DNA from: Sphingomonadales bacterium
GTDB taxonomy: Bacteria > Pseudomonadota > Alphaproteobacteria > Sphingomonadales > Sphingomonadaceae
Length of the DNA: 64,000 bases
Assembly: GCA_017309275.1 (NCBI GenBank)
Contig: JAFKLT010000036.1
Span: 62,001-126,000 of the forward strand
Direction: 5' to 3'
The notes below the pieces were generated by a model that was not told the DNA's origin, made no database searches, and saw only the letters and a program-made list of their open reading frames with translations. This document shows positions 42,625 through 50,799 of the stretch, one piece after another. Positions within the stretch are counted from its first letter, which is position 1; each line of letters begins with the position of its first letter. Both the position numbers and the translations under genes were made by a program.

Positions 42625-43520
42625 CAGACCGCCCCGGACAAGGTTGGAAAATCTTTGCAAACGGGGAAGAAGCCGACAACGTGCCGCTCTGGAAGGCTCT
42701 GGCTCAATTCAGGTCGGACGATCTGGACGAGGGCTTGAGCCTGAACGCGGCGATCATCAATGAGGCCAAGCCGTCGCCGGTTCGATATTATAATCTCGCC
42801 TTCGTCATCAGCTTTGCTTTCGGGTTCCTGTCCGTCCTCCTCTTGATCGGCCTTCTTGTGTCAGGCCATTCGACAGCGACGGACCTTTTCTTCTACCTCA
42901 CATTGGTCACACTGGCGGCCACGATAGCGCCGCACCTATGGCGTCAGGGCTATCAATACGGCCTGAAAATTCCCGACACGCCGTTGGAATTGCCCCATGC
43001 GCGGGACAGGCTCTTTGATGAAGTGCTGGGCTATTTGCAGAAGGTGGACGGTCCGCAAGTCTATTATATTTCTCGCTTTCGCAAGAAGCGGGTTCCTCTC
43101 AAACGCAGGCAGTTCTTCGGCAGGCTGCGCTATTTCCTGTTCTCCGAACACAGCAAGGATCGGGGAATGGTCATGCGTTACCCGACCGCAATGTCACTAC
43201 CCGCCGACCTTTATCTTCATCGCGATGACGTCGATTACATGCTCACGATGATCGCGCCGAAGCGCAAAGGCGGATCGGGCCGCAATCCCAAATATGCCTA
43301 TACCGAGGCCGTTTTCGACTTGCGCAGCGACCCGAGATTGGATGGCTTGGACCTGAACGATGAAGCGACGGCGATTTATTCGATCACGGGTTGGCTTGTT
43401 GAATGGTTCGACAGCGCAGCCAATGTGTCCGGCGAGATACCCACTCGTAAGCAATTGACCCCTTACGGCAGAAAAATTCTTGATCATTTGAAAAGGCCCC
43501 CGCCTCCGGAAGACGAATGA
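42621..43520 (+). CDS. Unknown two-helix membrane protein coupled to the integrase
   Basis: A 299-residue protein that I cannot assign. A soluble N terminus (about 1-50) is followed by two membrane helices (about 56-81 and 88-107, the second ending LAATIAPHLW) and a cytoplasmic domain of about 190 residues with basic patches (RFRKKRVPLKRRQFF) and a conserved-looking TAMSLPADLYLHRDDVDYML. The C terminus ends in Pro and Glu (RPPPPEDE). Coupling to the integrase by a four-base overlap means it is made with it. A role in element maintenance, exclusion or defence is possible but unproven. Confidence 0.7.
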   Translation: MTDRPGQGWKIFANGEEADNVPLWKALAQFRSDDLDEGLSLNAAIINEAKPSPVRYYNLAFVISFAFGFLSVLLLIGLLVSGHSTATDLFFYLTLVTLAATIAPHLWRQGYQYGLKIPDTPLELPHARDRLFDEVLGYLQKVDGPQVYYISRFRKKRVPLKRRQFFGRLRYFLFSEHSKDRGMVMRYPTAMSLPADLYLHRDDVDYMLTMIAPKRKGGSGRNPKYAYTEAVFDLRSDPRLDGLDLNDEATAIYSITGWLVEWFDSAANVSGEIPTRKQLTPYGRKILDHLKRPPPPEDE

Positions 43521-43695
43521 CCGCCGGTTTCCTTTTTTGCGACTCGGTTGTGGCTTTTTTGCGCGCATCGATTCTTTTCCGACTTTGAAGCCATTGGCAG
43601 ATTTCTGCGGCTCTCCCATTCCTTGCCGACACATCGTCAACCATGTGCAACTTGGCATGTCTCTCGCCGCGAATCGGCAGCATGGAGACACGCAC

Positions 43696-43869
43696 ATGGA
43701 ACCTATTGCCATATCGATTAATGACACCGCGAAGGCGCTCGGCGTCGGACGGTCGTCGGTTTACGCCCTCATCAAATCCGGTGGCCTCGACGCCATTAAG
43801 ATCGGCAGGCGAACTCTGCTGACGACCGAGTCCATTCGGCGCTTAGCGCAATCCGGCACCGCCGTTTGA
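43696..43869 (+). CDS. AlpA-like excisionase / small helix-turn-helix protein
   Basis: A 57-residue protein with a winged HTH of the MerR/excisionase type: ISINDTAKALGVGRSSVYAL IKSGGLDAIKIGRRTLLTTE, then SIRRLAQSG. The GVGRSSVYALIKSG helix pair and the IGRRTLL wing are typical of HTH_17 excisionases encoded in integrative elements, which bend DNA at attachment sites or activate integrase genes. It has no close upstream gene (175-bp gap), so it is likely transcribed from its own promoter. Confidence 0.85.
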   Translation: MEPIAISINDTAKALGVGRSSVYALIKSGGLDAIKIGRRTLLTTESIRRLAQSGTAV

Positions 43870-43976
43870 CCCGAAGGCGCTCCGCGGTCCGGGCCTTTTG
43901 AATGGGCGGACTGCTCCGTGCCTTCTCCACGAAGCACCCGAAAGCTCTGCATCGTGAATTCACGAAAGGATTTCTC

Positions 43977-44591
43977 ATGTCCATTTTCCGCCGCGCCATA
44001 GATCGGCTCGCCAATCGTTTATGGGCGGGCCGCAAGGTCACACTCCGATTCACCGCCGACTATCGCATCGCCGGTTTTACATTGCCGCTCATCGAACGGC
44101 TGCTCTTGGACAACGACGATGGAGAAACCTATCGCTGTTCCATCGCGCAATGGACGCTCAACGAACGGCCCTCCCTCCACATCTACCGGGGCGAGCTTTC
44201 AAGTTTGCGGATCGATGGTCCGTTGCAGAAGGCGGGCATGAGCTATCTTCCGCTGGGCGGATTGATCGAGACTCCAAGCGTGACTGCGCACCTCAATCCG
44301 GTCGAAGCTCAACAGCTCGATGGGCGAGTGCAGGAGGCCATCGAGAAAACGATACTCCACTGGGTTGTCGAGCATCGTCTCTACGATCAGCCGCGTCAGC
44401 GCCGCGAGATCAACCGTCGAAGAGCCGACCGCGACTCCCGCGCGATCATCGCCGCATGGGTAGCGGAGCATTTCGCCAAGCCGGTGACGGACTTTCCATC
44501 GAACGAGAGCGACCAACCTGCCGAGTGCTGTTGCGGCGACCCCGATGGCTCCGTGTGCGATGCTTGCCGGAAAGGTTCGGACCATGCCTGA
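43977..44591 (+). CDS. Hypothetical protein with cysteine-rich tail
   Basis: A 204-residue protein of unknown function. The first 150 residues look like a mixed alpha/beta domain (TLRFTADYRIAGFTLPLIER, YRCSIAQWTLNERPSLHIYRG). The C terminus is cysteine-rich (AECCCGDPDGSVCDACRKG), with five cysteines in 15 residues that could bind zinc. The start at ATG 43977 follows AAAGGA at a good distance, whereas the frame opens 25 codons earlier without a ribosome site. Similar hypothetical genes are often found between the excisionase and transfer genes of sphingomonad elements, which fits here. Confidence 0.7.
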   Translation: MSIFRRAIDRLANRLWAGRKVTLRFTADYRIAGFTLPLIERLLLDNDDGETYRCSIAQWTLNERPSLHIYRGELSSLRIDGPLQKAGMSYLPLGGLIETPSVTAHLNPVEAQQLDGRVQEAIEKTILHWVVEHRLYDQPRQRREINRRRADRDSRAIIAAWVAEHFAKPVTDFPSNESDQPAECCCGDPDGSVCDACRKGSDHA

Positions 44592-44681
44592 TCCGGTCGC
44601 CCTTTTGGCAAAGTCGCAGGGCCGCGATGCTACGCATCGGACCCGTAATTTGGATACACACCTCACGCACGCGTGCATCCA

Positions 44682-44784
44682 GCTTTTCCGCCACTTTTCG
44701 AGGGTGCGATCAGAGTGCGCTCCGCCATTGCTTCGCCGAAGTGACGCTTTTCCGCCAAAATTCGAGGGTGCGATCCGCACCCTC
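44682..44784. repeat. Direct repeats and perfect inverted repeat; candidate oriT or RHH operator
   Basis: Two 30-bp direct repeats (44682-44711 and 44746-44775) differ at only three central bases and sit 64 bp apart: GCTTTTCCGCCA-NNN-TTCGAGGGTGCGATC. The second runs into a perfect inverted repeat GAGGGTGCG-ATC-CGCACCCTC (44764-44784), 14 bp before the ribbon-helix-helix gene and just upstream of the coupling ATPase and relaxase genes. This is where a transfer origin with accessory-protein sites, or an autoregulatory operator, is expected. Confidence 0.5.
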
Positions 44785-44798
44785 AGGGAGGCGGCGCG

Positions 44799-45167
44799 AT
44801 GAAGACCGTCCAACATTCCATCCGCCTGCCCGCGGCGCTCGACACCGCGCTTCGCGCGCTGGCCGACCGGCAGGGCAAGACGGTTTATGCAATGCTCCGC
44901 CGCTGCGTGAAGACAGGGATCGACGGTCATGTAAATCCCACCGACGGCAGCTCAGACGATCGCGAACTTGTCGCCGAGGTGGCGTCGATGAGCACCCGCC
45001 TCGCCGATGTCGAACGCCTGCTCGACCGAACCTTGCACACGGCCTGCGCTGCCTATTGCTATGCCCGCAGTGCCGCGAAGGGCGGCGGCAAGACCGACGA
45101 GGTCATCACCGCCGAGACGAACCGGGCCTATGATCGGCAACGGGCGGCAGCGGGGGAACGGTCATGA
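44799..45167 (+). CDS. Ribbon-helix-helix mobilization accessory protein
   Basis: A 122-residue protein. The N terminus MKTVQHSIRLPAALDTALRA LADRQGKTVYAMLRRCVKTG has the strand-helix-helix pattern of an RHH/MetJ-Arc DNA-binding domain; the rest is helical with a coiled-coil stretch (ELVAEVASMSTRLADVERLL). Accessory proteins of this kind bind near oriT and help the relaxase, and repress their own operon. AGGGAGG lies upstream, and the inverted repeat at 44764-44784 is immediately before it. Its stop overlaps the coupling protein start (ATGA), so it heads the transfer operon. Confidence 0.75.
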   Translation: MKTVQHSIRLPAALDTALRALADRQGKTVYAMLRRCVKTGIDGHVNPTDGSSDDRELVAEVASMSTRLADVERLLDRTLHTACAAYCYARSAAKGGGKTDEVITAETNRAYDRQRAAAGERS

Positions 45168-47062
45168 GCGGGCCTCATGATCTCCGGCTTCATGCCGAGA
45201 CGCTGCGGCGTCATCTTCGCTACAGCCAGACGCGGCGGTTCAAACGGCAGTTCGCGATCATGGTCTCGTCGATCGCGCTCGGCGGTTTGGCCGCGCCCTA
45301 TATGATGCTCGATTCGAGCATCCTTCGGGACACCGGCACCCATTATCATGCGAAGATGCTGTCATGGTTTGCAGGCGACGGCGGCGATCCAGGGATAGTG
45401 ATCCGTTATGAGGGGAGAGACTATCTGACGCCCGCTCGCACGGTCGCGACCGATCCCTATTTCGTCCGCCGGGCGAGCGTCGCCAAGTCGTTTGTCATGC
45501 GCGGCGCCATGCTGGGGTTTGTCGCGTGGCTTTCGGGCCTGTTCCTGCTCCGCGATGTCGCGGCGCGCCGACGCGAACGGGCGCTGCGCGACCGCGTGAT
45601 CGACGGCACCAGGGTGACGAGTGAGAAGGAGCTTGTGAAGCTGGCGCGGACCGAAGCCGGCGCGCATCCGCTGGCGATCGGCCCGGTTCCCTTTCCCCGC
45701 CGCCTCGAAACCCGGCACATGGCGATGGTCGGCACGACCGGCAGCGGCAAGACGACAGTGCTGCGCCAGATGCTCGACGGAATTGCGGCGCGCGGCGAAG
45801 CCGCGCTGGTCTATGACACCAGCGGAGAGTTCATCGCCCATTACTTCCGGCCCGAGTGCGGCGACATCATCCTCAATCCGTTCGACGCCCGCTGCGTCTA
45901 TTGGTCGCCCTTCGCCGAGATCGCCCACCCCGCCGACGCCGATCGCATCGCGCAGCAGCTCGTTACCGAGACCGGGAAGCAGGACGACGACGTCTGGCTG
46001 GAAACCAGCCGCATTCTCGTTGCCAACATGATCCGGGAACTGTGGAAGGAGAAGAAATGCACGCTGCCCGACTTGCTCGAAGCGCTGCAGAAGATGGACA
46101 AGGATAAGCTCAAGACCTGGCTCAAGGACACGTCGTCGGCGCGCACCTTCTCCGACGACGCCGACCGCGCCACCGGCAGCGTGCTTTTCATGCTCGCGAA
46201 GGCCGCGAACCTGATCCAGTTCCTTCGGATGCCCGAGGAAGGCGAGAAGGTCTTTTCGTTCCGCGACTTCATCGCCAGCCTCGATGAGACGAAGGGCGCC
46301 AAGCCCTGGATCTTCGTGCCGCGAAAGGAAGAGCAATTTGTGGCGTTGAAGCCGCTGCTAGCCTGCTGGCTCGAATGCGCCGCGAGCGCCATGTTGGGCC
46401 TTGCTCCGTCAGCCGACCGGCGCGTCTGGTTCCTGCTCGACGAACTTGCCGACCTGCCCCGCGTCGACAATCTGACGCGCTTGCTGCCCGAGGGCCGCAA
46501 GTTCGGGGCAGCGGTCGTGCTGACCTTTCAGGGCGTGGGCCAGATGCGGCATCGCTATGGCGACGATCTTGCCGAATCCATGCTTGGCTGCTGCAACACC
46601 AAGCTCTTCCTCCAGATGGGCGACGGCGAGTCCCGGCGCTGGGCGAGCGACACGATCGGCACCTGCGAGGTCGAGGTCCAGACCATGACCGGCGCGCTCG
46701 GCGATGGCGACGACAAGCCACGGATGACGCTCGGCCGTCAGCGCAAGACCCGTCCCGCCGTGTTCGAAAGCGAACTCCGCCTCGCCCGCTATGAGGGCTA
46801 TTTGCTGTTCCCCGATGGGTTGCCGGTCGCGCGCATCGCGCTCACCGCCGACCATATTGAGAAACGCGGTGAGCCGCGCCAGCCCGCGTTTGTCGCCGCG
46901 AACCCGGAGACAACGCTCTGGCACCGGCCGTTGGAGTCGGCGCCCAACGAAGAGTCCGACAGCGCAGTGCCGACACCGGCCGAGGAGCCGGTCGTCGAAA
47001 AGCCGAAGATAAGGAAGAAGCCGCCGACACCCCCGCCTGCAGACGATGGTGGGCCGATCTGA
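45164..47062 (+). CDS. traD: TraD-like type IV coupling ATPase
   Basis: A 632-residue coupling protein (T4CP). Two N-terminal membrane helices (about residues 27-50 and 105-130) anchor it; the ATPase domain has Walker A GTTGSGKTT (residues 190-198) and Walker B VWFLLDELADLPR, with TFQGVGQMRHRYG after it, all typical of the TraD/TrwB family. It links the relaxase-DNA complex to a secretion channel. A Pro/Lys-rich tail (KKPPTPPPADD) ends the protein. It overlaps both neighbours (ATGA and TGATG), so RHH-traD-traA form one operon. The channel genes are missing in this window. Confidence 0.92.
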   Translation: MSGPHDLRLHAETLRRHLRYSQTRRFKRQFAIMVSSIALGGLAAPYMMLDSSILRDTGTHYHAKMLSWFAGDGGDPGIVIRYEGRDYLTPARTVATDPYFVRRASVAKSFVMRGAMLGFVAWLSGLFLLRDVAARRRERALRDRVIDGTRVTSEKELVKLARTEAGAHPLAIGPVPFPRRLETRHMAMVGTTGSGKTTVLRQMLDGIAARGEAALVYDTSGEFIAHYFRPECGDIILNPFDARCVYWSPFAEIAHPADADRIAQQLVTETGKQDDDVWLETSRILVANMIRELWKEKKCTLPDLLEALQKMDKDKLKTWLKDTSSARTFSDDADRATGSVLFMLAKAANLIQFLRMPEEGEKVFSFRDFIASLDETKGAKPWIFVPRKEEQFVALKPLLACWLECAASAMLGLAPSADRRVWFLLDELADLPRVDNLTRLLPEGRKFGAAVVLTFQGVGQMRHRYGDDLAESMLGCCNTKLFLQMGDGESRRWASDTIGTCEVEVQTMTGALGDGDDKPRMTLGRQRKTRPAVFESELRLARYEGYLLFPDGLPVARIALTADHIEKRGEPRQPAFVAANPETTLWHRPLESAPNEESDSAVPTPAEEPVVEKPKIRKKPPTPPPADDGGPI

Positions 47063-49833
47063 TGGTCGCGTCGGTATCGGCGCTGACCAGTTCGGCGCAG
47101 GCAAGCAGCTATTATGAGGCCGACGATTATTACGCCGAGGGCGGGCTGTCGCCGTCCGAATGGCACGGCAAGGGCGCCGAGGAGCTTGGGCTGTCGGGTG
47201 ATGTCGATCGCGACATCTTTCGCGAACTGCTCGACGGCAAGGTCGCGGACCAGCAGCTCGGCACGGTTCGTGACGGCCAGCTTGAGCATCGGCCCGGCTG
47301 GGATGTGACGCTGAGTGCGCCCAAGTCGGTGTCGATCATGGCCGAGGTTGCGGGCGACCGGCGACTAATCACCGCACATGGGGACGCGGTGAAGACGGCA
47401 CTCGCACATGTCGAGGCACATATGGCTGCGACCCGCGTCCGGCATGGCGGCAGCGTGACGCGCGAGGGCACCGGCAATCTCGTCGTCGCCAGCTTTCAGC
47501 ATGGGACGAGCCGCGCCCAAGACCCGCAATTGCACACCCATAATGTCATTATGAACGCGACGCAGGGCGGAGATGGAAGCTGGCGCAGCCTGGAGCCTCG
47601 CGCGATATATCAGCTCCAGAAGCAGATCGGCGCCATCTACCGGCAGGAGTTGGCCTTGAAGGTCCGCGAGCTTGGCTATGAAATTGCACCGGGCAAGGAG
47701 TCGATGTTCGAGATCAAAGGCGTCTCGGAGGACGCGATGGCGGCGTTCAGCACGCGCAGCGCCGAGATCGAGGCGGCACTGGGCGAACGCGGGACTTCGC
47801 GCGAAGATGCCAGCGCCGCTGAGAAGCAGGTCGCTGCGCTCGATACGCGGCAGGCGAAGGTGGCCACCGATCATGGCGCGCTCGTCGCCGACTGGCGCGA
47901 AGCCGCCGACCGGGCGGGATTCGATGCCGATGCCCGGCTGGCGTTGGTGCGCGAGGCCAAGGCCAGGGCAGCGAACGGCCTTCACCTTCCCGATCCATCC
48001 GTCGCCGATCGCGCCGTTGCCCATGCCGCCGACAAGCTTGGCGAGCGGCAGTCGGTGTTCTCGGTCGCGGCGCTTCATGAGGAAGCGGGGCGGGTTGGAT
48101 TGGGGAAGGTCGGCTATGCGGAGATTGGCGACGCGATCGGGCGGGCGACAAAGGATGGTGAACTGGTCGATCGCACCTTCGTCGATCGGCGCGGCGCCGC
48201 GTTCACGGGGTTCACGACGCGGCAGAATATCGCGGCCGAGAAGACATTGCTTCGTATCGAAGCGCACGGGCGCGGTGCGTTCGCGCCGACCGCCTCGCAG
48301 CTTACCGCCGCCAAGGCGGTCGCGGGTGCGGCGGCGCAGGCGGAGCGGTCCGGCTTTCGCTGGAACCCTGACCAGAAGGCCGCGACCGAGCAGCTTCTTG
48401 CCAGTCGCAATCGGATCACCGCGGTGCAGGGCTATGCCGGGACCGCCAAGACCACGACGGTGCTCGCCACCTTCGCGCGCGAGGCCGAAGCGCGCGGCGT
48501 ATCGGTGGTCGCATTGGCACCGACGGCTTCGGCAGCGATGACACTCGGCGAGGCGCTCGGCACGCGCGGCGATACGGTCGCGCGCCATTTGCTCGTGTCG
48601 GAAGGTTCGGCGCCCGGTCAGCCGGTGGCATGGATCGTCGATGAGGCTTCGCTGCTGTCGGCGCGCGATACCGCGCGGCTGTTCAAGTTGGCCGAGCAGC
48701 ATGGTGCTCGGATCATTCTCGTCGGCGATGTGAAGCAACTCGGATCGGTCGAAGCCGGCGCGGCGTTCGCGCAGCTCCAGAGTGCTGGCATGGAAACCTC
48801 CGCGCTTGGCGAAATCGTCCGGCAGAGCAATGCGTCCACGAGGGAGGCAGTGCTCGCCTCGATCGAGGGCGATGCAAAGAAAGCGCTCGCAGCGCTTGAT
48901 CGTGGCGGTGGCCAGATCGTCGAACACGCCGATCGCGCTGGCCGCTTCGCTGCAATCGCCGAACGCTATGCCGGACTCCACAAGGCGGCACGGGCGCGAA
49001 CGCTTGTCATCGAGCCCTCGCGCGAAGGCCGCGATGCGCTGACAGCAGACATAAGGGAGGCTCTAGTCAAGTCGGGCGCGCTTTCCGGTCCCGCCGTCGC
49101 CGTCGAAAGCCTCGTCAACAAGGGGCTGACCCGCGCGGAGGCGCGCGACCCGCTAAGCTACGACCGGGGCGATGTAGTACGCTTCACGCGCGACTATCCC
49201 GACAAGGGCGTCGCACTCGGCGAGGCCTATCGCGTCGAGGCGGTCAATCCGGCGAAAGCCGCCATCGCGCTGAGGTCCGAGGATGGACGCGAGGTCGATT
49301 GGCGGCTTCGCCAATGGGGCGCCGGCAAGGCGCAGGCGTTCGCGCCCCAGAATATCGACCTCAGGACCGGCGACTGCATCCGCTTTACCCGCAACGATCG
49401 CGACGCCGGGCGGGTCAATGGCGCGCGCGGCGAAGTGACGGCGATCGATGAGCAGGCGCGGACCGCGACTTTGGTTGGTGCTCGCGGGCAGATGCAGACG
49501 CTCGACCTCGACGCAGCGCGCGACCGGCATATCGCCCACGCTTATGTCGATACCGCCTTTGCCGCACAGGGGCGAACCGCCGATCATGTCATCATCCACG
49601 CCGACAGCCGCGCTACCAACCTGGTCGACCAGAAAAGCTTCTACGTCGGTATCTCGCGAGCGAAGGAGTCAGCGACGATAGTCACCAATAATCGCGCGAA
49701 GCTGGTTTCGGCGATCAATGAACGTGCTGGCGTCGTGCAGACGGCCATCGCACAGGCTGCGATGCCGGCGTCCGTCGCTCACAACGCAGCGGGCTCGGCA
49801 TTGTCTAAAAACCTTGCGGCATTCGGACTTTGA
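47062..49833 (+). CDS. traA: MobF-family relaxase-helicase (TraA/TrwC type)
   Basis: A 923-residue relaxase. The N-terminal domain (about 1-300) has the nicking tyrosines in SSYYEADDYY (Tyr17/Tyr18) and metal ligands in PQLHTHNVIMN (His158, His160), with GWDVTLSAPKSVSIM between. The second part (about 430-900) is a RecD2-type helicase with Walker A GYAGTAKTTT (Lys463) and motif WIVDEASLLS. It nicks the transferred strand at oriT and unwinds it. Normal TrwC-like proteins are 950-1000 residues, so this one is nearly full length. It ends 52 bp before the convergent HEPN-like gene. Confidence 0.95.
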   Translation: MVASVSALTSSAQASSYYEADDYYAEGGLSPSEWHGKGAEELGLSGDVDRDIFRELLDGKVADQQLGTVRDGQLEHRPGWDVTLSAPKSVSIMAEVAGDRRLITAHGDAVKTALAHVEAHMAATRVRHGGSVTREGTGNLVVASFQHGTSRAQDPQLHTHNVIMNATQGGDGSWRSLEPRAIYQLQKQIGAIYRQELALKVRELGYEIAPGKESMFEIKGVSEDAMAAFSTRSAEIEAALGERGTSREDASAAEKQVAALDTRQAKVATDHGALVADWREAADRAGFDADARLALVREAKARAANGLHLPDPSVADRAVAHAADKLGERQSVFSVAALHEEAGRVGLGKVGYAEIGDAIGRATKDGELVDRTFVDRRGAAFTGFTTRQNIAAEKTLLRIEAHGRGAFAPTASQLTAAKAVAGAAAQAERSGFRWNPDQKAATEQLLASRNRITAVQGYAGTAKTTTVLATFAREAEARGVSVVALAPTASAAMTLGEALGTRGDTVARHLLVSEGSAPGQPVAWIVDEASLLSARDTARLFKLAEQHGARIILVGDVKQLGSVEAGAAFAQLQSAGMETSALGEIVRQSNASTREAVLASIEGDAKKALAALDRGGGQIVEHADRAGRFAAIAERYAGLHKAARARTLVIEPSREGRDALTADIREALVKSGALSGPAVAVESLVNKGLTRAEARDPLSYDRGDVVRFTRDYPDKGVALGEAYRVEAVNPAKAAIALRSEDGREVDWRLRQWGAGKAQAFAPQNIDLRTGDCIRFTRNDRDAGRVNGARGEVTAIDEQARTATLVGARGQMQTLDLDAARDRHIAHAYVDTAFAAQGRTADHVIIHADSRATNLVDQKSFYVGISRAKESATIVTNNRAKLVSAINERAGVVQTAIAQAAMPASVAHNAAGSALSKNLAAFGL

Positions 49834-49885
49834 CCTCTTCAACCGAGATTGTGCTGACATCGAGCATATCCACCTGTGGTCGAAG

Positions 49886-50398
49886 TTAGGGCAGGAGCAG
49901 ACCCCACTCGGCCCGCCACCATTCTCGGTTCTCGACCGTGTCGACCACCCTGCAGTCGAGGCGGTCCAATGCCGGGTCCGAGATCATCGAGAAGGCAAAA
50001 GGAATCTTGGAAAGCCACCCAAGTGACGATTGTAACTCTTCCCAGGAGATCGAGTGCTTCAGGCCGTTCAACTCCCAGCTCAAAACGGCAGGGGCGTCGC
50101 CGACCGACCCCATAATTCCGATCAGGCCGTGACAAATCCCGTTGCGAATATCCAGCTGCCCCTGAAGCTGCAATCTGAGAGTAGCCGCTAGCAGGGAGCA
50201 CAGCGTTTCGGGTGGCTGGGCCTCGACGACCGCGCCCTCCCAAATTCCTATAACGGCTTTGATGCCGTGTGCCTTGGCCGGGAGGAATCCCAAAAGACGG
50301 ACGACGTCATCACGAGCAGATCGTTCAATCCTGGACCAGAGCAGAATCAGCGATCCTATGGCGCCGCTCATCTGATTGAATGTCACATCCAATGGCAT
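49886..50398 (-). CDS. HEPN-like protein with RNxxxH motif, possible toxin
   Basis: A 170-residue protein. The first helix IGSLILLWSRIERSARDDVV (Glu25) and the later motif LDIRNGICHG (Arg85-Asn86...His90, an Rx4H) match the layout of HEPN-superfamily RNases, in which the Arg-x4-6-His pair is catalytic. The remainder (SWEELQSSLGWLSKIPFAFS) is alpha-helical. HEPN proteins act as ribonucleases in toxin-antitoxin, abortive-infection and CRISPR systems. It runs against the transfer operon and is preceded at 19 bp by a 75-residue acidic protein that could be its antitoxin. Family assignment rests on these motifs only. Confidence 0.65.
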   Translation of the reverse strand: MPLDVTFNQMSGAIGSLILLWSRIERSARDDVVRLLGFLPAKAHGIKAVIGIWEGAVVEAQPPETLCSLLAATLRLQLQGQLDIRNGICHGLIGIMGSVGDAPAVLSWELNGLKHSISWEELQSSLGWLSKIPFAFSMISDPALDRLDCRVVDTVENREWWRAEWGLLLP

Positions 50399-50417
50399 TT
50401 CACCCCACTTGGAGACT

Positions 50418-50645
50418 TCATGGCAGGTCAGGCCAAGACCACAGAGGCTCAGCGTCCATCCCTTCTACCTGCGCGCTTGTTTCTGGAGCGATCGAAGGCG
50501 GAGCGGGCGGGTCAAATAGTTCGTCGAACACATCGCCGAACCAGCGTTCGAACACGGCAATCTCCACCTCTGTGACGGGAACCGGATCGGGCCAATCGTC
50601 GACCACATTCCACTTTGAGAGGTCATGTTTCGGCGGTCTGCCCAT
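50418..50645 (-). CDS. Small acidic protein, possible antitoxin of the HEPN-like gene
   Basis: A 75-residue acidic, Trp- and Pro-rich protein, with GAGGA eight bases before the ATG. The N terminus MGRPPKHDLSKW has a GRPPK patch reminiscent of an AT-hook; the middle VPVTEVEIAVFERWFGDVFD ELF looks like an amphipathic helix. I do not recognise a named family. Small size, acidity, upstream position and 19-bp spacing to a HEPN-like gene are typical for type II antitoxins, but a partner or regulatory role is inferred only from the context. Confidence 0.6.
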   Translation of the reverse strand: MGRPPKHDLSKWNVVDDWPDPVPVTEVEIAVFERWFGDVFDELFDPPAPPSIAPETSAQVEGMDAEPLWSWPDLP

Positions 50646-50799
50646 GTATTTTCCTCACCCATGCTTAGAGGCCAGGTTGCTGAGCTCGCCCAGACTTCAT
50701 GGTTTTGCCAATTTCCTCTCCGAAAAATGGTCTTCGGCAGAGCTGTACACCGGCTACCCGATTGTCCTTGCCAAACCACTACAGTTTCTCGAAGATTCT

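Noticed and set aside
44584-44802. A 72-codon plus-strand frame bridging the cysteine-tail gene and the RHH gene with short overlaps at both ends
   Set aside because: It is attractive by position, but it reads straight through the direct repeats and the perfect inverted repeat, and its product has no protein-like pattern. The segment is better explained as oriT or operator DNA.
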